Below the pieces are notes generated by a model. The model was not told the origin of the DNA and did no database searches. It was given only the letters and a program-made list of their open reading frames with translations. From NCBI GenBank assembly GCA_937915865.1, contig CALGIG010000052.1:82679-146678 (forward strand): a stretch of 64,000 bases of DNA. Reading direction: 5' to 3'. Source of the stretch: an uncultured Prolixibacteraceae bacterium (lineage in GTDB: Bacteria; Bacteroidota; Bacteroidia; Bacteroidales; Prolixibacteraceae). Made by a program: the position numbers and the translations under genes. Shown one piece after another: positions 1 through 7,114 of the stretch (its first letter is position 1; each line of letters opens with the position of its first letter).

Positions 1-1
1 C

Positions 2-1180
2 TTAGGTCATTTTGTACGTGCATGGAAATTTTTCAGAATGACTTTAAAGGTTGGAGATATTCCATATAAAGAAGCATTAAAAGCTGAAACAGACAATAAC
101 ATCAAACCTGCATACGATACGCAGAAAGATGTCATTCTCGGTATTTTAAGCGAACTTGACGAGGCGGACCAACTATTCGCCAAAGGAAGTACATTCTCGG
201 GAGACCCAGTTTATAATGGGGATATACAAAAGTGGAGAAAGCTGGTTAATACTTTTCAGGTAAATGTTTTGATTAATTTATCGAATAAGAGTACTGATAC
301 TGATCTAAATGTCGCCGGACGCCTAAATCAGATACTAACATCGCGTCCATTGATGGAAAGTAACAGCGATAACTTTGGATTAGCTTATTCGAATGCATCC
401 GGACAAACCTACCCGTTTTCAAAACCAAATCCGTTCTCGATTTATCCTATTGTAAGCAATACTATTATCTATAAATTGAAACAAACCCAGGATCGGCGCT
501 TATTTTATTATGCGGCCCCTTCTCCTGTGCAATTGGCGAAAGGTTTGAAAATGTCTGATTGGGATGCCTATGTTGGAGTAGACCCTTCGGCAAAATATTC
601 TGACGTTGGGATTATTGTTGGAACAAAAGATTATTCAACCGTAAATGATCGGTATTATACCTCTGTTGGAGAACCAATCAGCCTGGTTAGTTATTCTCAG
701 CTCAAATTTAACCTGGCTGAAGCTGCAACAAGGGGGTGGATTAATGCAAGTGCAGAAACTTACTATTACGATGGTATTAGAGCAGCGTTGAATTTTTTAG
801 CCAACAATACAGTTGACGATGCATCATATCATCATAACATGAAAATTGATGACAATTACATTCAATCATTCGTTTCATCTGCTTCAATCAAATTTGCTGC
901 AACAAAGGATGAACAATTGAGGCAAATAATGGATCAAAAATACATTGCTTCTTACTTGCAGATACCTCTTGATGCTTTTTTCAACAATAGAAGAAGTGGT
1001 TTGCCAGTTTTACCAATAAATCCGGAATCAAACCAGAATGTGCCAAGTGATATACTTCCGAAGCGCTGGATGTATCCCCAGGGAGAGCTCGATTACAATA
1101 CCGAAAACGTAAAAGAAGCCATAACTCGCCAGTATAGTTCTGATGATGCAAACGAAACAATGTGGATTTTAAAAAATTAA
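2..1180 (+). CDS. SusD-like (SusD-like_2 type) outer-membrane lipoprotein, 5' end outside window
   Basis: This is the C-terminal part of a SusD/RagB-family glycan-binding lipoprotein, the surface partner of a SusC transporter. The frame is open from base 2, before the first ATG at 38, with residues such as LGHFVRAWKFF that look like the helical TPR core, so the true start and lipoprotein signal lie upstream of the window. The C-terminus, with RWMYPQGELDYN and later YSSDDANETMWILKN, is the ending I associate with the SusD-like_2 branch. A hairpin follows the stop. Its SusC partner is presumably just upstream. Family assignment is fairly secure; the ligand cannot be read from the sequence. Confidence 0.85.
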   Translation, partial: LGHFVRAWKFFRMTLKVGDIPYKEALKAETDNNIKPAYDTQKDVILGILSELDEADQLFAKGSTFSGDPVYNGDIQKWRKLVNTFQVNVLINLSNKSTDTDLNVAGRLNQILTSRPLMESNSDNFGLAYSNASGQTYPFSKPNPFSIYPIVSNTIIYKLKQTQDRRLFYYAAPSPVQLAKGLKMSDWDAYVGVDPSAKYSDVGIIVGTKDYSTVNDRYYTSVGEPISLVSYSQLKFNLAEAATRGWINASAETYYYDGIRAALNFLANNTVDDASYHHNMKIDDNYIQSFVSSASIKFAATKDEQLRQIMDQKYIASYLQIPLDAFFNNRRSGLPVLPINPESNQNVPSDILPKRWMYPQGELDYNTENVKEAITRQYSSDDANETMWILKN

Positions 1181-1202
1181 GTATATTGAATTCGAGTATT
1201 TT

Positions 1203-1231
1203 AGGTGTCTCAGACAAAATCTGGGATACCT
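1203..1231 (+). terminator. Hairpin after SusD-like gene
   Basis: A 12-pair stem (two G-U pairs) at 1203-1214 and 1220-1231 with a five-base CAAAA loop begins 22 bases after the SusD-like stop. The following bases are AT-rich without a clean T tract, so it is a probable but not canonical terminator. Confidence 0.55.
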
Positions 1232-1244
1232 AATTTATAATTAA

Positions 1245-1418
1245 ATGTTGATAGTCCCCTCTTTCAGACTAAAGACACGGAAAATATCTGGAGATGTGAT
1301 TTTAGGAGAACAAGTACTCATGGCCTTATTCTGTTCGGTTAAAGGTCTCCTGGAAAACTTACTATCAGATGTTTCACCTGCTGAAAAAATTCCACAATAC
1401 CTTCGAGGTAGAGAATAA
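1245..1418 (+). other. Small ORF, 57 codons, possible gene remnant
   Basis: The 330-base gap between the SusD-like gene and the phosphoesterase contains one open frame from ATG 1245 to TAA 1416-1418. The product would be 57 residues, mixed charged and hydrophobic, starting MLIVPSFRLKTRK and ending IPQYLRGRE. I do not recognise it. It has no signal peptide or known motif and may be a decayed fragment or chance. Confidence 0.2.
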
Positions 1419-1546
1419 AGCTTTTGTCTGAAGCAATGATTGTATTCTATATTGTCAAACTAATTAAGTTGTAAATTAATTATGTAATACATACTAAAAA
1501 CACTTTAAATGTGTTTGAGCTATTGTTTATGTTTAAAGAAGAGATA

Positions 1547-2563
1547 ATGAAAAATATATTTTGGAAGAGATCGAAGGTAATTTTTTTATTGATTTTAAGT
1601 TGCTTGTCTTTTAATATAATAATGGCAGGTAACCCTGTTTTAAAATTTGATGCCAATAGAAAATTTAAAATTGTACAGTTTACCGATACGCATATTAAGC
1701 CTAACGATCAGGAATCGAATGTTGCCATACAAATGATTAATAAGGTATTGGATGAAGAAAAGCCTGATTTGGTTGTTTTTACAGGTGATGTGGTGACCGA
1801 TAATCCGGTTGCAAAAGGATGGGAGATGGCCACTGAACCTATTGTAAAGCGTAATATTCCATTTGCGGTTGTTTTTGGAAATCACGACGATGAAAGTGAA
1901 TTAACCAGGGAACAGATAGCTTCTTTAATAGTCAAAATCCATGGATGCCTCTTTGTTCCTCAGGTTAAAGGAGTTTTTGGCTTTGGAAATTATGTTCTTC
2001 CTATAAAATCATCTGTCGGAATATCTAACTCTGCATTGCTTTATTGCATGGATTCAAATGCATACAGTACAATTAAAGGTATTGAGGGGTACGGATGGTT
2101 TCAGGCATCGCAAATTAACTGGTATCGTTCCGAAAGTGAAAAACAAAAAGAAGCTAACGGGAAAATACTTCCTGCATTGGCGTTTTTTCATATTCCTTTT
2201 CCCGAATATGCTGAGGCTTACAAGAACGAGAAGCACCCCCCGGTTGGATTAAGATTGGAAAAAGAATGTTCTCCCATGATTAATTCGGGAATGTTTTCTG
2301 CAATGATTGAATGTGGCGATGTAATGGCTACGTTTGTGGGTCATGACCACTCGAATGATTATATTGCTTATTTGCATGGAATTGCATTGGCGTATGGCCG
2401 GTTTGGCGGAGGGAAAACTACTTATTCAGATCTTCCGAACGGAGCCAGGATCATTGAATTATTTGAAAATGAGAGAACATTTAAAACCTGGATAAGAACA
2501 TATAAAGGTGAAATCCTACTTCCTGTAAATTTCCCTGATGATTTTTTCAAGCTAAAACAATAG
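1547..2563 (+). CDS. Secreted calcineurin-like metallophosphoesterase
   Basis: This is a 338-residue binuclear-metal phosphoesterase. The metal-ligand motifs are all visible in order: FTDTH (D-x-H), FTGDVVTD (G-D), FGNHDD (G-N-H-D), FFHIPFPEY (H) and FVGHDHSND (G-H-x-H). I chose the ATG at 1547 over the GTG at 1511 and ATG at 1529 because it begins directly with a lysine-containing signal peptide (MKNIFWKRSK then a hydrophobic core ending near IMAG). It probably acts in the periplasm or at the surface. Such purple-acid-phosphatase-like enzymes are common at the ends of Bacteroidota glycan loci and may remove phosphate or phosphodiester groups from substrates, but the substrate here is unknown. 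Confidence 0.85.
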   Translation: MKNIFWKRSKVIFLLILSCLSFNIIMAGNPVLKFDANRKFKIVQFTDTHIKPNDQESNVAIQMINKVLDEEKPDLVVFTGDVVTDNPVAKGWEMATEPIVKRNIPFAVVFGNHDDESELTREQIASLIVKIHGCLFVPQVKGVFGFGNYVLPIKSSVGISNSALLYCMDSNAYSTIKGIEGYGWFQASQINWYRSESEKQKEANGKILPALAFFHIPFPEYAEAYKNEKHPPVGLRLEKECSPMINSGMFSAMIECGDVMATFVGHDHSNDYIAYLHGIALAYGRFGGGKTTYSDLPNGARIIELFENERTFKTWIRTYKGEILLPVNFPDDFFKLKQ

Positions 2564-2736
2564 ATGGTTGATATTTTCTCGCTATTCTTAATTTATTTTG
2601 TGAAGAGGATGTCCCAAAAGTTTTTGCATTCAGGTAGGTATCTGTAGCACTTTTCAAATACTCAACCCTAAAACAAAATAAACTAACTGTTGGAACAGTC
2701 TCTTTATTTAAGTATGACGATCTTGCGATTCTGATA

Positions 2737-3417
2737 ATGAGTTTAAAAAGTAATATTTTAATTCGAAGTGTTGTATACATTTTTGTTTTTCAAGTTGTTA
2801 TATCAATTCCGTCTAAAGGATTTTCTCAGGAATACGACCTGGGAACATGGATTGATTTTGAAGCAATGCACGAAACCGGGCATGTTGCTTATGGTTTAAT
2901 GGGCGAGTTCTATACCAAAGACAAAAACACATCGGTAGAGCGGGTTAGTGTTGGAGTAAAGGCCGGATATCCGCTTTCAAAAACATTGAATTGCAATATA
3001 GGGTATTTGCTAATGAATTATTATAAAACTGGTTATACCGAGTTAAGAAACAGGGTTTACCTTCAGGCTGAATACAAAAAACGAATTTCGAACTGGGCTT
3101 TTGGCTTGCGCGAACGGATGCAGGTTACCTTTTACCCTGAAACCATGGAAAGCTCTAAAGAAGTTTGTTCTTATTGGCGAAACCGCTTTAAAGTAGAATA
3201 CAGGAACAGTAACTGGAAAGTGGTTCCTGTTGCCGATGTTGAATCGTTTTATCTCGTTGGTAAAGGCAGCGAAAACGGATTCGACGAATTCAGGTATTCG
3301 CTGGGGGTAAGCTTCAAACTGGCTAAAAATCAAGAATTAAAAATTTACGGAATGTTGTCCGACACTTCCGATCTAAAATTTTACATCCTCGGCCTTGCCT
3401 ACGACTTAAATTTATAA
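2737..3417 (+). CDS. DUF2490-like outer-membrane beta-barrel protein
   Basis: This 226-residue protein has an N-terminal signal peptide (hydrophobic stretch about residues 10-25, then SKGFSQEYD). The rest alternates polar and hydrophobic residues in short strands, such as YLQAEYKKRISNWAFGLRERM and LKIYGMLSDTS, and ends in a hydrophobic strand with a terminal aromatic pattern. That fits a small outer-membrane barrel of the DUF2490 type. It has its own start about 170 bases after the phosphoesterase stop. Role unknown; a porin-like or assembly function would be a guess. Confidence 0.65.
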   Translation: MSLKSNILIRSVVYIFVFQVVISIPSKGFSQEYDLGTWIDFEAMHETGHVAYGLMGEFYTKDKNTSVERVSVGVKAGYPLSKTLNCNIGYLLMNYYKTGYTELRNRVYLQAEYKKRISNWAFGLRERMQVTFYPETMESSKEVCSYWRNRFKVEYRNSNWKVVPVADVESFYLVGKGSENGFDEFRYSLGVSFKLAKNQELKIYGMLSDTSDLKFYILGLAYDLNL

Positions 3418-3570
3418 CACCTACCTAATTCAAATTCAAGTTGTAATATATGATTACAGAGCCGGATCGCCCAGCGATGTACCGGATTACAGACTGTTGT
3501 ACGGCAAATTGAGGGACCATGCAACGGGTAGAAGAATTTAGCGGATTAACTATGATGTGCTTGTACACAG
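3418..3570. other. Non-coding stretch at left edge of the accessory island
   Basis: Between the DUF2490-like gene and the first dispersed repeat I see no intact gene. Short frames here look like degraded coding sequence but could not be assigned. This is the transition from the glycan locus into the toxin-antitoxin island. Confidence 0.4.
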
Positions 3571-3690
3571 CCGCTGGTGCTAACGGCAATTCACACCTCT
3601 TAATAGTGACTCTGTGATCCGGAACTAAAAAGTGCCAATTGCAAATTGGCGCTTGCGTTCGCTATTCTTACTCATATCCGGATGAGCGGG
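3571..3690. repeat. Dispersed repeat family 1, copy A
   Basis: This copy shares with 4369-4518 and 5433-5570 the run from CTGTGATCCGGAACTAAAAA through the hairpin AGTGCCAATT-gca-AATTGGCGCT (3631-3653) to ATTCTTACTCAT. Its right end forms a second hairpin (CTCAT...ATGAG, 3671-3686) and stops 5 bases before the mazF stop codon. The left third is diverged from the other copies. Confidence 0.8.
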
Positions 3691-3694
3691 TTTT

Positions 3695-4018
3695 TCAATC
3701 AATATAGGTCTCTTTTAATACTGATTTTAGCTCATTTATCTCAGACTTTGTCAATTGGCCAAGGCCCTTAATTATTCTCTGTTTGTCGATCGTCCTAATC
3801 TGGTCTAAAACAATCCATCCGATTTTATTGTCATGTCTAACTTCAATTCGGGTAGGATAATTTTTAGAACTTGTTGTCATAGGAGCAATTACAACAGTAT
3901 TTAAGAATTTATTCATCTCGTTAGGTGAAATTACAACGCACGGTCTGGTTTTTTTAGTCTCGCTCCCAAGTGTCGGGTCGAGATTTACCAGAATGATTTG
4001 ATATTGACTTATTTCCAT
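3695..4018 (-). CDS. mazF: MazF/PemK-family endoribonuclease toxin
   Basis: This 107-residue protein has the PemK/MazF fold signature. It begins with YQIILVNLDPTLGSETKKTRP, the loop where MazF proteins carry the catalytic Arg, and continues with PCVVISP, TVVIAPMTTSS and GWIVLDQIRTIDKQRI. MazF toxins cut single-stranded RNA at short sequences and are neutralised by a co-expressed AbrB-fold antitoxin. The start overlaps the end of the mazE-like gene by 10 bases, so the two are translationally coupled. A dispersed repeat abuts its 3' end. Cleavage sequence cannot be predicted. Confidence 0.92.
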   Translation of the reverse strand: MEISQYQIILVNLDPTLGSETKKTRPCVVISPNEMNKFLNTVVIAPMTTSSKNYPTRIEVRHDNKIGWIVLDQIRTIDKQRIIKGLGQLTKSEINELKSVLKETYID

Positions 4019-4254
4019 TCTTCAAGGTTTTCATCGTCAAAAACATCGTTAATCAGTAATCTGTCATCGCCATTCTCAGCCATTTTTTTGAAAGCTTTTT
4101 CCCAACCTTTTCGCGGTTTGGATAATGGTTTTATGACGATTTGTCCTTTTTCGAGGATCACCTCAACTGTGTCTTGTATATTATACTTGTCCAACAAAGT
4201 CTTGCTAAGTCGGATTCCCTTTGAATTACCAATTTTTATTACTGAAACTTCCAT
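4009..4254 (-). CDS. mazE: MazE-like AbrB/SpoVT-fold antitoxin
   Basis: This 81-residue protein starts with the swapped-hairpin AbrB DNA-binding domain (VSVIKIGNSKGIRLSKTLLD, then VEVILEKGQIVIKPL). It ends in an acidic tail (GDDRLLINDVFDDENLEEW) of the kind MazE uses to wrap around MazF. It is the first gene of the pair, and it probably represses its own promoter. A TAACTTTG -7 element lies just upstream on the minus strand. Confidence 0.9.
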   Translation of the reverse strand: MEVSVIKIGNSKGIRLSKTLLDKYNIQDTVEVILEKGQIVIKPLSKPRKGWEKAFKKMAENGDDRLLINDVFDDENLEEWK

Positions 4255-4279
4255 TGTGTCAATTTTTATAATGTAATTA

Positions 4280-4287
4280 CAAAGTTA
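4280..4287 (-). promoter_or_regulatory. Bacteroidota-type -7 element for mazEF
   Basis: The minus strand reads TAACTTTG, an exact TAnnTTTG match, 25 bases before the mazE start codon. I could not find a convincing TTG -33 element at the usual spacing. Confidence 0.5.
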
Positions 4288-4368
4288 CTACTTTTTGCGA
4301 GAAATAAAACTTGCCTAACTAGGTAGCTTACACCCCATAAGAATAGTATCCTGGTAAAAAAAACTGCT

Positions 4369-4518
4369 CCTCCGGATATGTTACGACCTTCGTAGTCGCT
4401 GGTACTGATTTGGCAATCAGCGCCTCTTAATTGTGAATCTGTGATCCGGAACTAAAAAGTGCCAATTGCAAATTGGCGCTATCGTTCGCCATTCTTTACT
4501 CATACCCCGATGAGCGGA
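4369..4518. repeat. Dispersed repeat family 1, copy B
   Basis: This is nearly identical to copy C from CTCCGGATATGTTACGACCT through GGTACTGATTTGGCAATCAG, CTGTGATCCGGAACTAAAAA and the AGTGCCAATT/AATTGGCGCT hairpin to CTCAT. It contains an extra hairpin CTGATT-tggc-AATCAG. The right edge lies about 10 bases from the stop codon of the TonB-C-domain gene, like copy A next to mazF. Confidence 0.85.
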
Positions 4519-4528
4519 GAATAAATTG

Positions 4529-5263
4529 TTATATCAGTTTAAAACTAACCGAAATAAAATACTCAATAGTAATTGCCTGTCCATCTTTTTTCGCCGGGAA
4601 CCAATTCTTATCAAGCATTTTTGTTACTCTTATCGCCTCTGCATCTAAATCTTTTGCCACTCCCTTTAATACTTTAAAATCACAGGCATTTCCATCCTCG
4701 TCGACTATAAATGAAATCATTACTTGTCCTGAAATACCGTTTTCCTGTGCTCTAATTGGGTATCGCAAACTACCAGAAACTAATTGTGCTGGATTATCTA
4801 TTCCAATAATAAGTGGAGGACTATCAACATCGCTAACTGTCCAGGCTGAGTTAACCAGAATGGGAAATTTATTTTGTAACTCATACCAGTTATATTCAAC
4901 CACATCATATTTCGAATAATCAAATTTGTACCTTACCCTACACTGGTCTTCAAAAATAGTCCATATTCTAATTGGTTTATCGTCCGTATAACAACCAATC
5001 GATGTTGTATCAATACCATTGTAAGCATAGAAAATCCAGATGCTGTCTTTTTTGTTTTTTGAATAATATCCTTTAGTTGCTAAACTATTGTCATAGCGTC
5101 GTTTTTCATATAATCCTTGCTTTATATTTTCATCACTCTTTAAAACAAAATATTTTTCTGTCGTATTTGCATTATTAGTCTGTTTAGCAATCAAATCAAT
5201 TCCTTGCGAATATGTTTGTATTACTCTTCCTGAAATTAAAATGATAATTAATGCTAATCTCAT
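4529..5263 (-). CDS. Secreted protein with YwqK/MORN-like segment and TonB C-terminal domain
   Basis: The protein is 244 residues with a signal peptide (MRLALIIILISGRVIQTYSQG). Residues about 40-85 (QGLYEKRRYDNSLATKGYY, then KKDSIWIFYAYNG) resemble the short beta repeats of YwqK/MORN-type proteins. Residues about 165-244 (RYPIRAQENGISGQVMISF, VDEDGNACDFKVLKGV, LDAEAIRVTKM) match the TonB C-terminal domain, including the typical YP-x-A-x-x-x-G-I-x-G start. There is no N-terminal membrane anchor with a proline-rich spacer, so it is not a classical energy transducer; such stand-alone domains are common in Bacteroidota. Its place among toxin-antitoxin pairs and repeats suggests cassette-like cargo. 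Function unknown. Confidence 0.7.
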   Translation of the reverse strand: MRLALIIILISGRVIQTYSQGIDLIAKQTNNANTTEKYFVLKSDENIKQGLYEKRRYDNSLATKGYYSKNKKDSIWIFYAYNGIDTTSIGCYTDDKPIRIWTIFEDQCRVRYKFDYSKYDVVEYNWYELQNKFPILVNSAWTVSDVDSPPLIIGIDNPAQLVSGSLRYPIRAQENGISGQVMISFIVDEDGNACDFKVLKGVAKDLDAEAIRVTKMLDKNWFPAKKDGQAITIEYFISVSFKLI

Positions 5264-5487
5264 GGCTTAATATTTTTGATATGTGTTATTGGTGGATTCT
5301 GTGTCAAACCGCAAAGTTTCAAAAAGTGAAAACCAGTCAAACTCAGAAAGCCTAAAAACACTTTTAAAAACCTCTTAAATAACTCCGCTATGTTGAGACC
5401 CGAAGTCCTGTCAGACAACTGAAAACCCTGCACCTCCGGATATGTTACGACCTTCGCAACCGCTGGTACTGATTTGGCAATCAGCAC
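5260..5487 (-). other. Repeat-derived open frame (75 codons) upstream of the TonB-C-domain gene
   Basis: An open frame runs from inside repeat copy C (VPAVAKVVTYPEV is the translated repeat) into GFQLSDRTSGLNIAELFKRF. Its end overlaps the next start by 4 bases (5260-5263). I think the extended dispersed repeat probably continues across 5264-5432 and that this frame is not a real gene, but the ATGA overlap is worth noting. Confidence 0.25.
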
Positions 5488-5570
5488 TTCTTAATTGTGA
5501 ATCTGTGATCCGGAACTAAAAAGTGCCAATTGTAAATTGGCGCTAGCATTTACCATTCTTACTCATATCA
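5433..5570. repeat. Dispersed repeat family 1, copy C
   Basis: This aligns with copy B over about 135 bases with few differences: cctccggatatgttacgacc, GGTACTGATTTGGCAATCAG, the GTGATCCGGAACTAAAAA block, and GCCAATTgtaAATTGGC. It diverges at the right end after ACTCATATCA, where a family 2 repeat begins almost at once. Confidence 0.85.
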
Positions 5571-5587
5571 CGTCGGGTGCGGTGTAT

Positions 5588-5665
5588 CAAGCTTGCCGGG
5601 ATATAGATCAATCTTGCCTTAGGCGAGACTGGGCGCTGCACGCCGCTCAGAGTCCTATTTATTAT
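5588..5665. repeat. Dispersed repeat family 2, copy 1
   Basis: It shares AGCTTGCCGGGATATAG, TCAATCT, GGCGAGACTGGGCGCTGCAC and TCCTATTTATTA with 6506-6590. A short palindrome TAGCC-a-GGCTA follows. It lies at the 3' side of the HEPN gene, 48 bases from its stop. Confidence 0.8.
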
Positions 5666-5712
5666 AGCCAGGCTATTATTTTTGTATCATGTTTTCAATC
5701 ATCGAGATGAAA

Positions 5713-6066
5713 TTACACAACTGGCTCAAAATAAGGTTCTACATTGTCTTTGTGAAAATCGAATAAATCGTCATAATCTCCTTTTTGTCTCCAAGTGAAC
5801 AATTGAGAATACATTTTACCGTATTTTGAGTCAATCTTGCCAGTCTTGATGAAATACTCCGAAAAGTTTGATTTTGCCCCGTTATGGGTTGTTGGTTTTA
5901 AGTCAGAGTCGAGTAGAAGAGCCATTACTGCATAATAAGCCGAATAATACAATCTGTTAATTGTCGAATTCCATTTTTCCCTTTCTGCAAGAATTGATGC
6001 ATCGTCATAGGTGTCTTTAGCCCTGGCAATTCCATAATTAATCAAATCATTTTTTGTTCCGGTCAT
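5713..6066 (-). CDS. HEPN-domain protein of a HEPN-MNT toxin-antitoxin pair
   Basis: This is 117 residues and all-helical in character. It carries the HEPN core NRLYYSAYYAVMALLLDSDL, the conserved KPTTHNGAKSNF turn, a FIKTGKID segment and a final WRQKGDYDD helix. HEPN proteins paired with minimal nucleotidyltransferases form type VII-like toxin-antitoxin systems in which HEPN can act as an RNase and MNT modifies it. I do not see a clean R-x4-6-H catalytic motif, so it may be a non-canonical or inactive HEPN. It is translated with a 4-base overlap after the MNT gene. Confidence 0.88.
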   Translation of the reverse strand: MTGTKNDLINYGIARAKDTYDDASILAEREKWNSTINRLYYSAYYAVMALLLDSDLKPTTHNGAKSNFSEYFIKTGKIDSKYGKMYSQLFTWRQKGDYDDLFDFHKDNVEPYFEPVV

Positions 6067-6383
6067 TTTAGCCTAATTCCTTCTCTTTGAATATTTTCGT
6101 ATAATGAGGTAATCGAGTAGTTTGAATTCCAGTCATTTTTTGAGTAAATTAATGGCGAAAAAATTTCTCCTGTTTTTAATTCCAATTCATAGAATTCATC
6201 CATAAATTTAGTCTCAAAGTCAAACGACACATTTGCAGAATTGAGCAGAATCAGCAAATCCCAATCAGAAAGTTTTTTTGCATTTCCTCGTGCTTGGGAA
6301 CCATACAAATAAACTTCTGAATCAGGTGCGTTTTTGTCAACGACCATTTTTATCATCTGTAATATTTGCTCTTTTTTACTCAT
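6063..6383 (-). CDS. Minimal nucleotidyltransferase (MNT) antitoxin partner
   Basis: This 106-residue protein has the nucleotidyltransferase signature GSQARG...SDWDLLI: Gly28-Ser29 and the metal-binding Asp40 and Asp42, in the GS-x10-DxD arrangement. MNT antitoxins transfer nucleotides to a Tyr on their HEPN partner in characterised cases. The gene precedes and overlaps the HEPN gene (ATGA at 6063-6066). A TATCTTTG -7-like element lies 5 bases upstream of the start, which would give a nearly leaderless message. Confidence 0.9.
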   Translation of the reverse strand: MSKKEQILQMIKMVVDKNAPDSEVYLYGSQARGNAKKLSDWDLLILLNSANVSFDFETKFMDEFYELELKTGEIFSPLIYSKNDWNSNYSITSLYENIQREGIRLK

Positions 6384-6387
6384 AAAA

Positions 6388-6395
6388 CAAAGATA
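6388..6395 (-). promoter_or_regulatory. Possible -7 element for MNT-HEPN operon
   Basis: The minus strand reads TATCTTTG, matching TAnnTTTG. No clear -33 TTG is present at the expected distance, and the start codon is very close, so this is tentative. Confidence 0.35.
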
Positions 6396-6505
6396 ATGAT
6401 TTTTGATATTGCGTCAGTTTGTTTTTTCAAGCTTGGTGTTAACGGACACTTACAAGTTATTGTTGCGGATTTCGAAGAGCGTCAGTCCCGAGAAGCGGGC
6501 GTATT

Positions 6506-6590
6506 GAGCTTGCCGGGATATAGTTCAATCTCGCCTAAGGCGAGACTGGGCGCTGCACGTCGCTCATATTCCTATTTATTACCTGCTGGG
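6506..6590. repeat. Dispersed repeat family 2, copy 2
   Basis: Matches 5588-5665 with few changes. It contains the perfect hairpin CTCGCC-taa-GGCGAG (6530-6544), the block GACTGGGCGCTGCACGTCGC, and ends about 18 bases before the stop codon of the PIN gene. This repeats the repeat-then-stop-codon arrangement of the island. Confidence 0.82.
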
Positions 6591-6607
6591 CTTTTTATTT
6601 TTTTGTT

Positions 6608-7114
6608 TTAAATAAATTGGCAAGTAAAGCGAATATTAACTTCTTGTATAAACTTAAAATCATTGATACAACGAACATTCATGTTCTCACAAACATTTGG
6701 AATCTTAATTTTATCAGAATTTGCGGCAGTAACTTTTTCTTCTTTAGTTACAACGCAAGCATTTTCACTCATTGCATAAGCAATTACCCAAGGGTCTGCT
6801 AAAGAACGTTGCTTAACACTATCAACAAGAAATCTATGAGAAGGATTTGCTGAAAAAATAGAACTCAAACATTTGGTAACTGATTCATTTAGATTGTAAA
6901 CGGGGATTTTACTCGTTTTCAACCAAGCTGAAAGCTCATCTTCTGTTCGAGTAATTTCAACAAAGACTTCCTTTGGTATAAATATTCTATTTTCTAAACC
7001 TAATTGATTCAACAATTCCCAATATGATGGACATATACTTGGAGAATAATATTTTTGCCAAGCCTGTATTAAGACATTTGTATCCAAACAATATTTTTGC
7101 GGTTGATTACTCAT
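6608..7114 (-). CDS. PIN-like (DUF4411-type) ribonuclease, partner of ImmA/IrrE protein
   Basis: This is a 168-residue protein of the PIN/DUF4411 type. The metal-binding acidic residues are visible as Asp11 (CLDTNVLIQ), Glu49/Glu53 (IPKEVFVEI), Asp107 (SLADPWVIAYA) and a later VVTKEE. DUF4411 proteins are usually encoded directly after an XRE/ImmA-IrrE protein and are presumed RNase toxins. Here the start overlaps the preceding gene by 4 bases (7111-7114). A second, divergent pair of the same kind sits at 62067-63796. Confidence 0.88.
   Translation of the reverse strand: MSNQPQKYCLDTNVLIQAWQKYYSPSICPSYWELLNQLGLENRIFIPKEVFVEITRTEDELSAWLKTSKIPVYNLNESVTKCLSSIFSANPSHRFLVDSVKQRSLADPWVIAYAMSENACVVTKEEKVTAANSDKIKIPNVCENMNVRCINDFKFIQEVNIRFTCQFI

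Noticed and set aside
3571..6590. Interpreting the island repeats as integron attC sites
   Set aside because: I looked for paired RYYYAAC/GTTRRRY core boxes and found only an isolated GCCTAAC at 4313-4319, and there is no integrase in the window. The resemblance is in layout, not in core sites, so I report it as cassette-like only.
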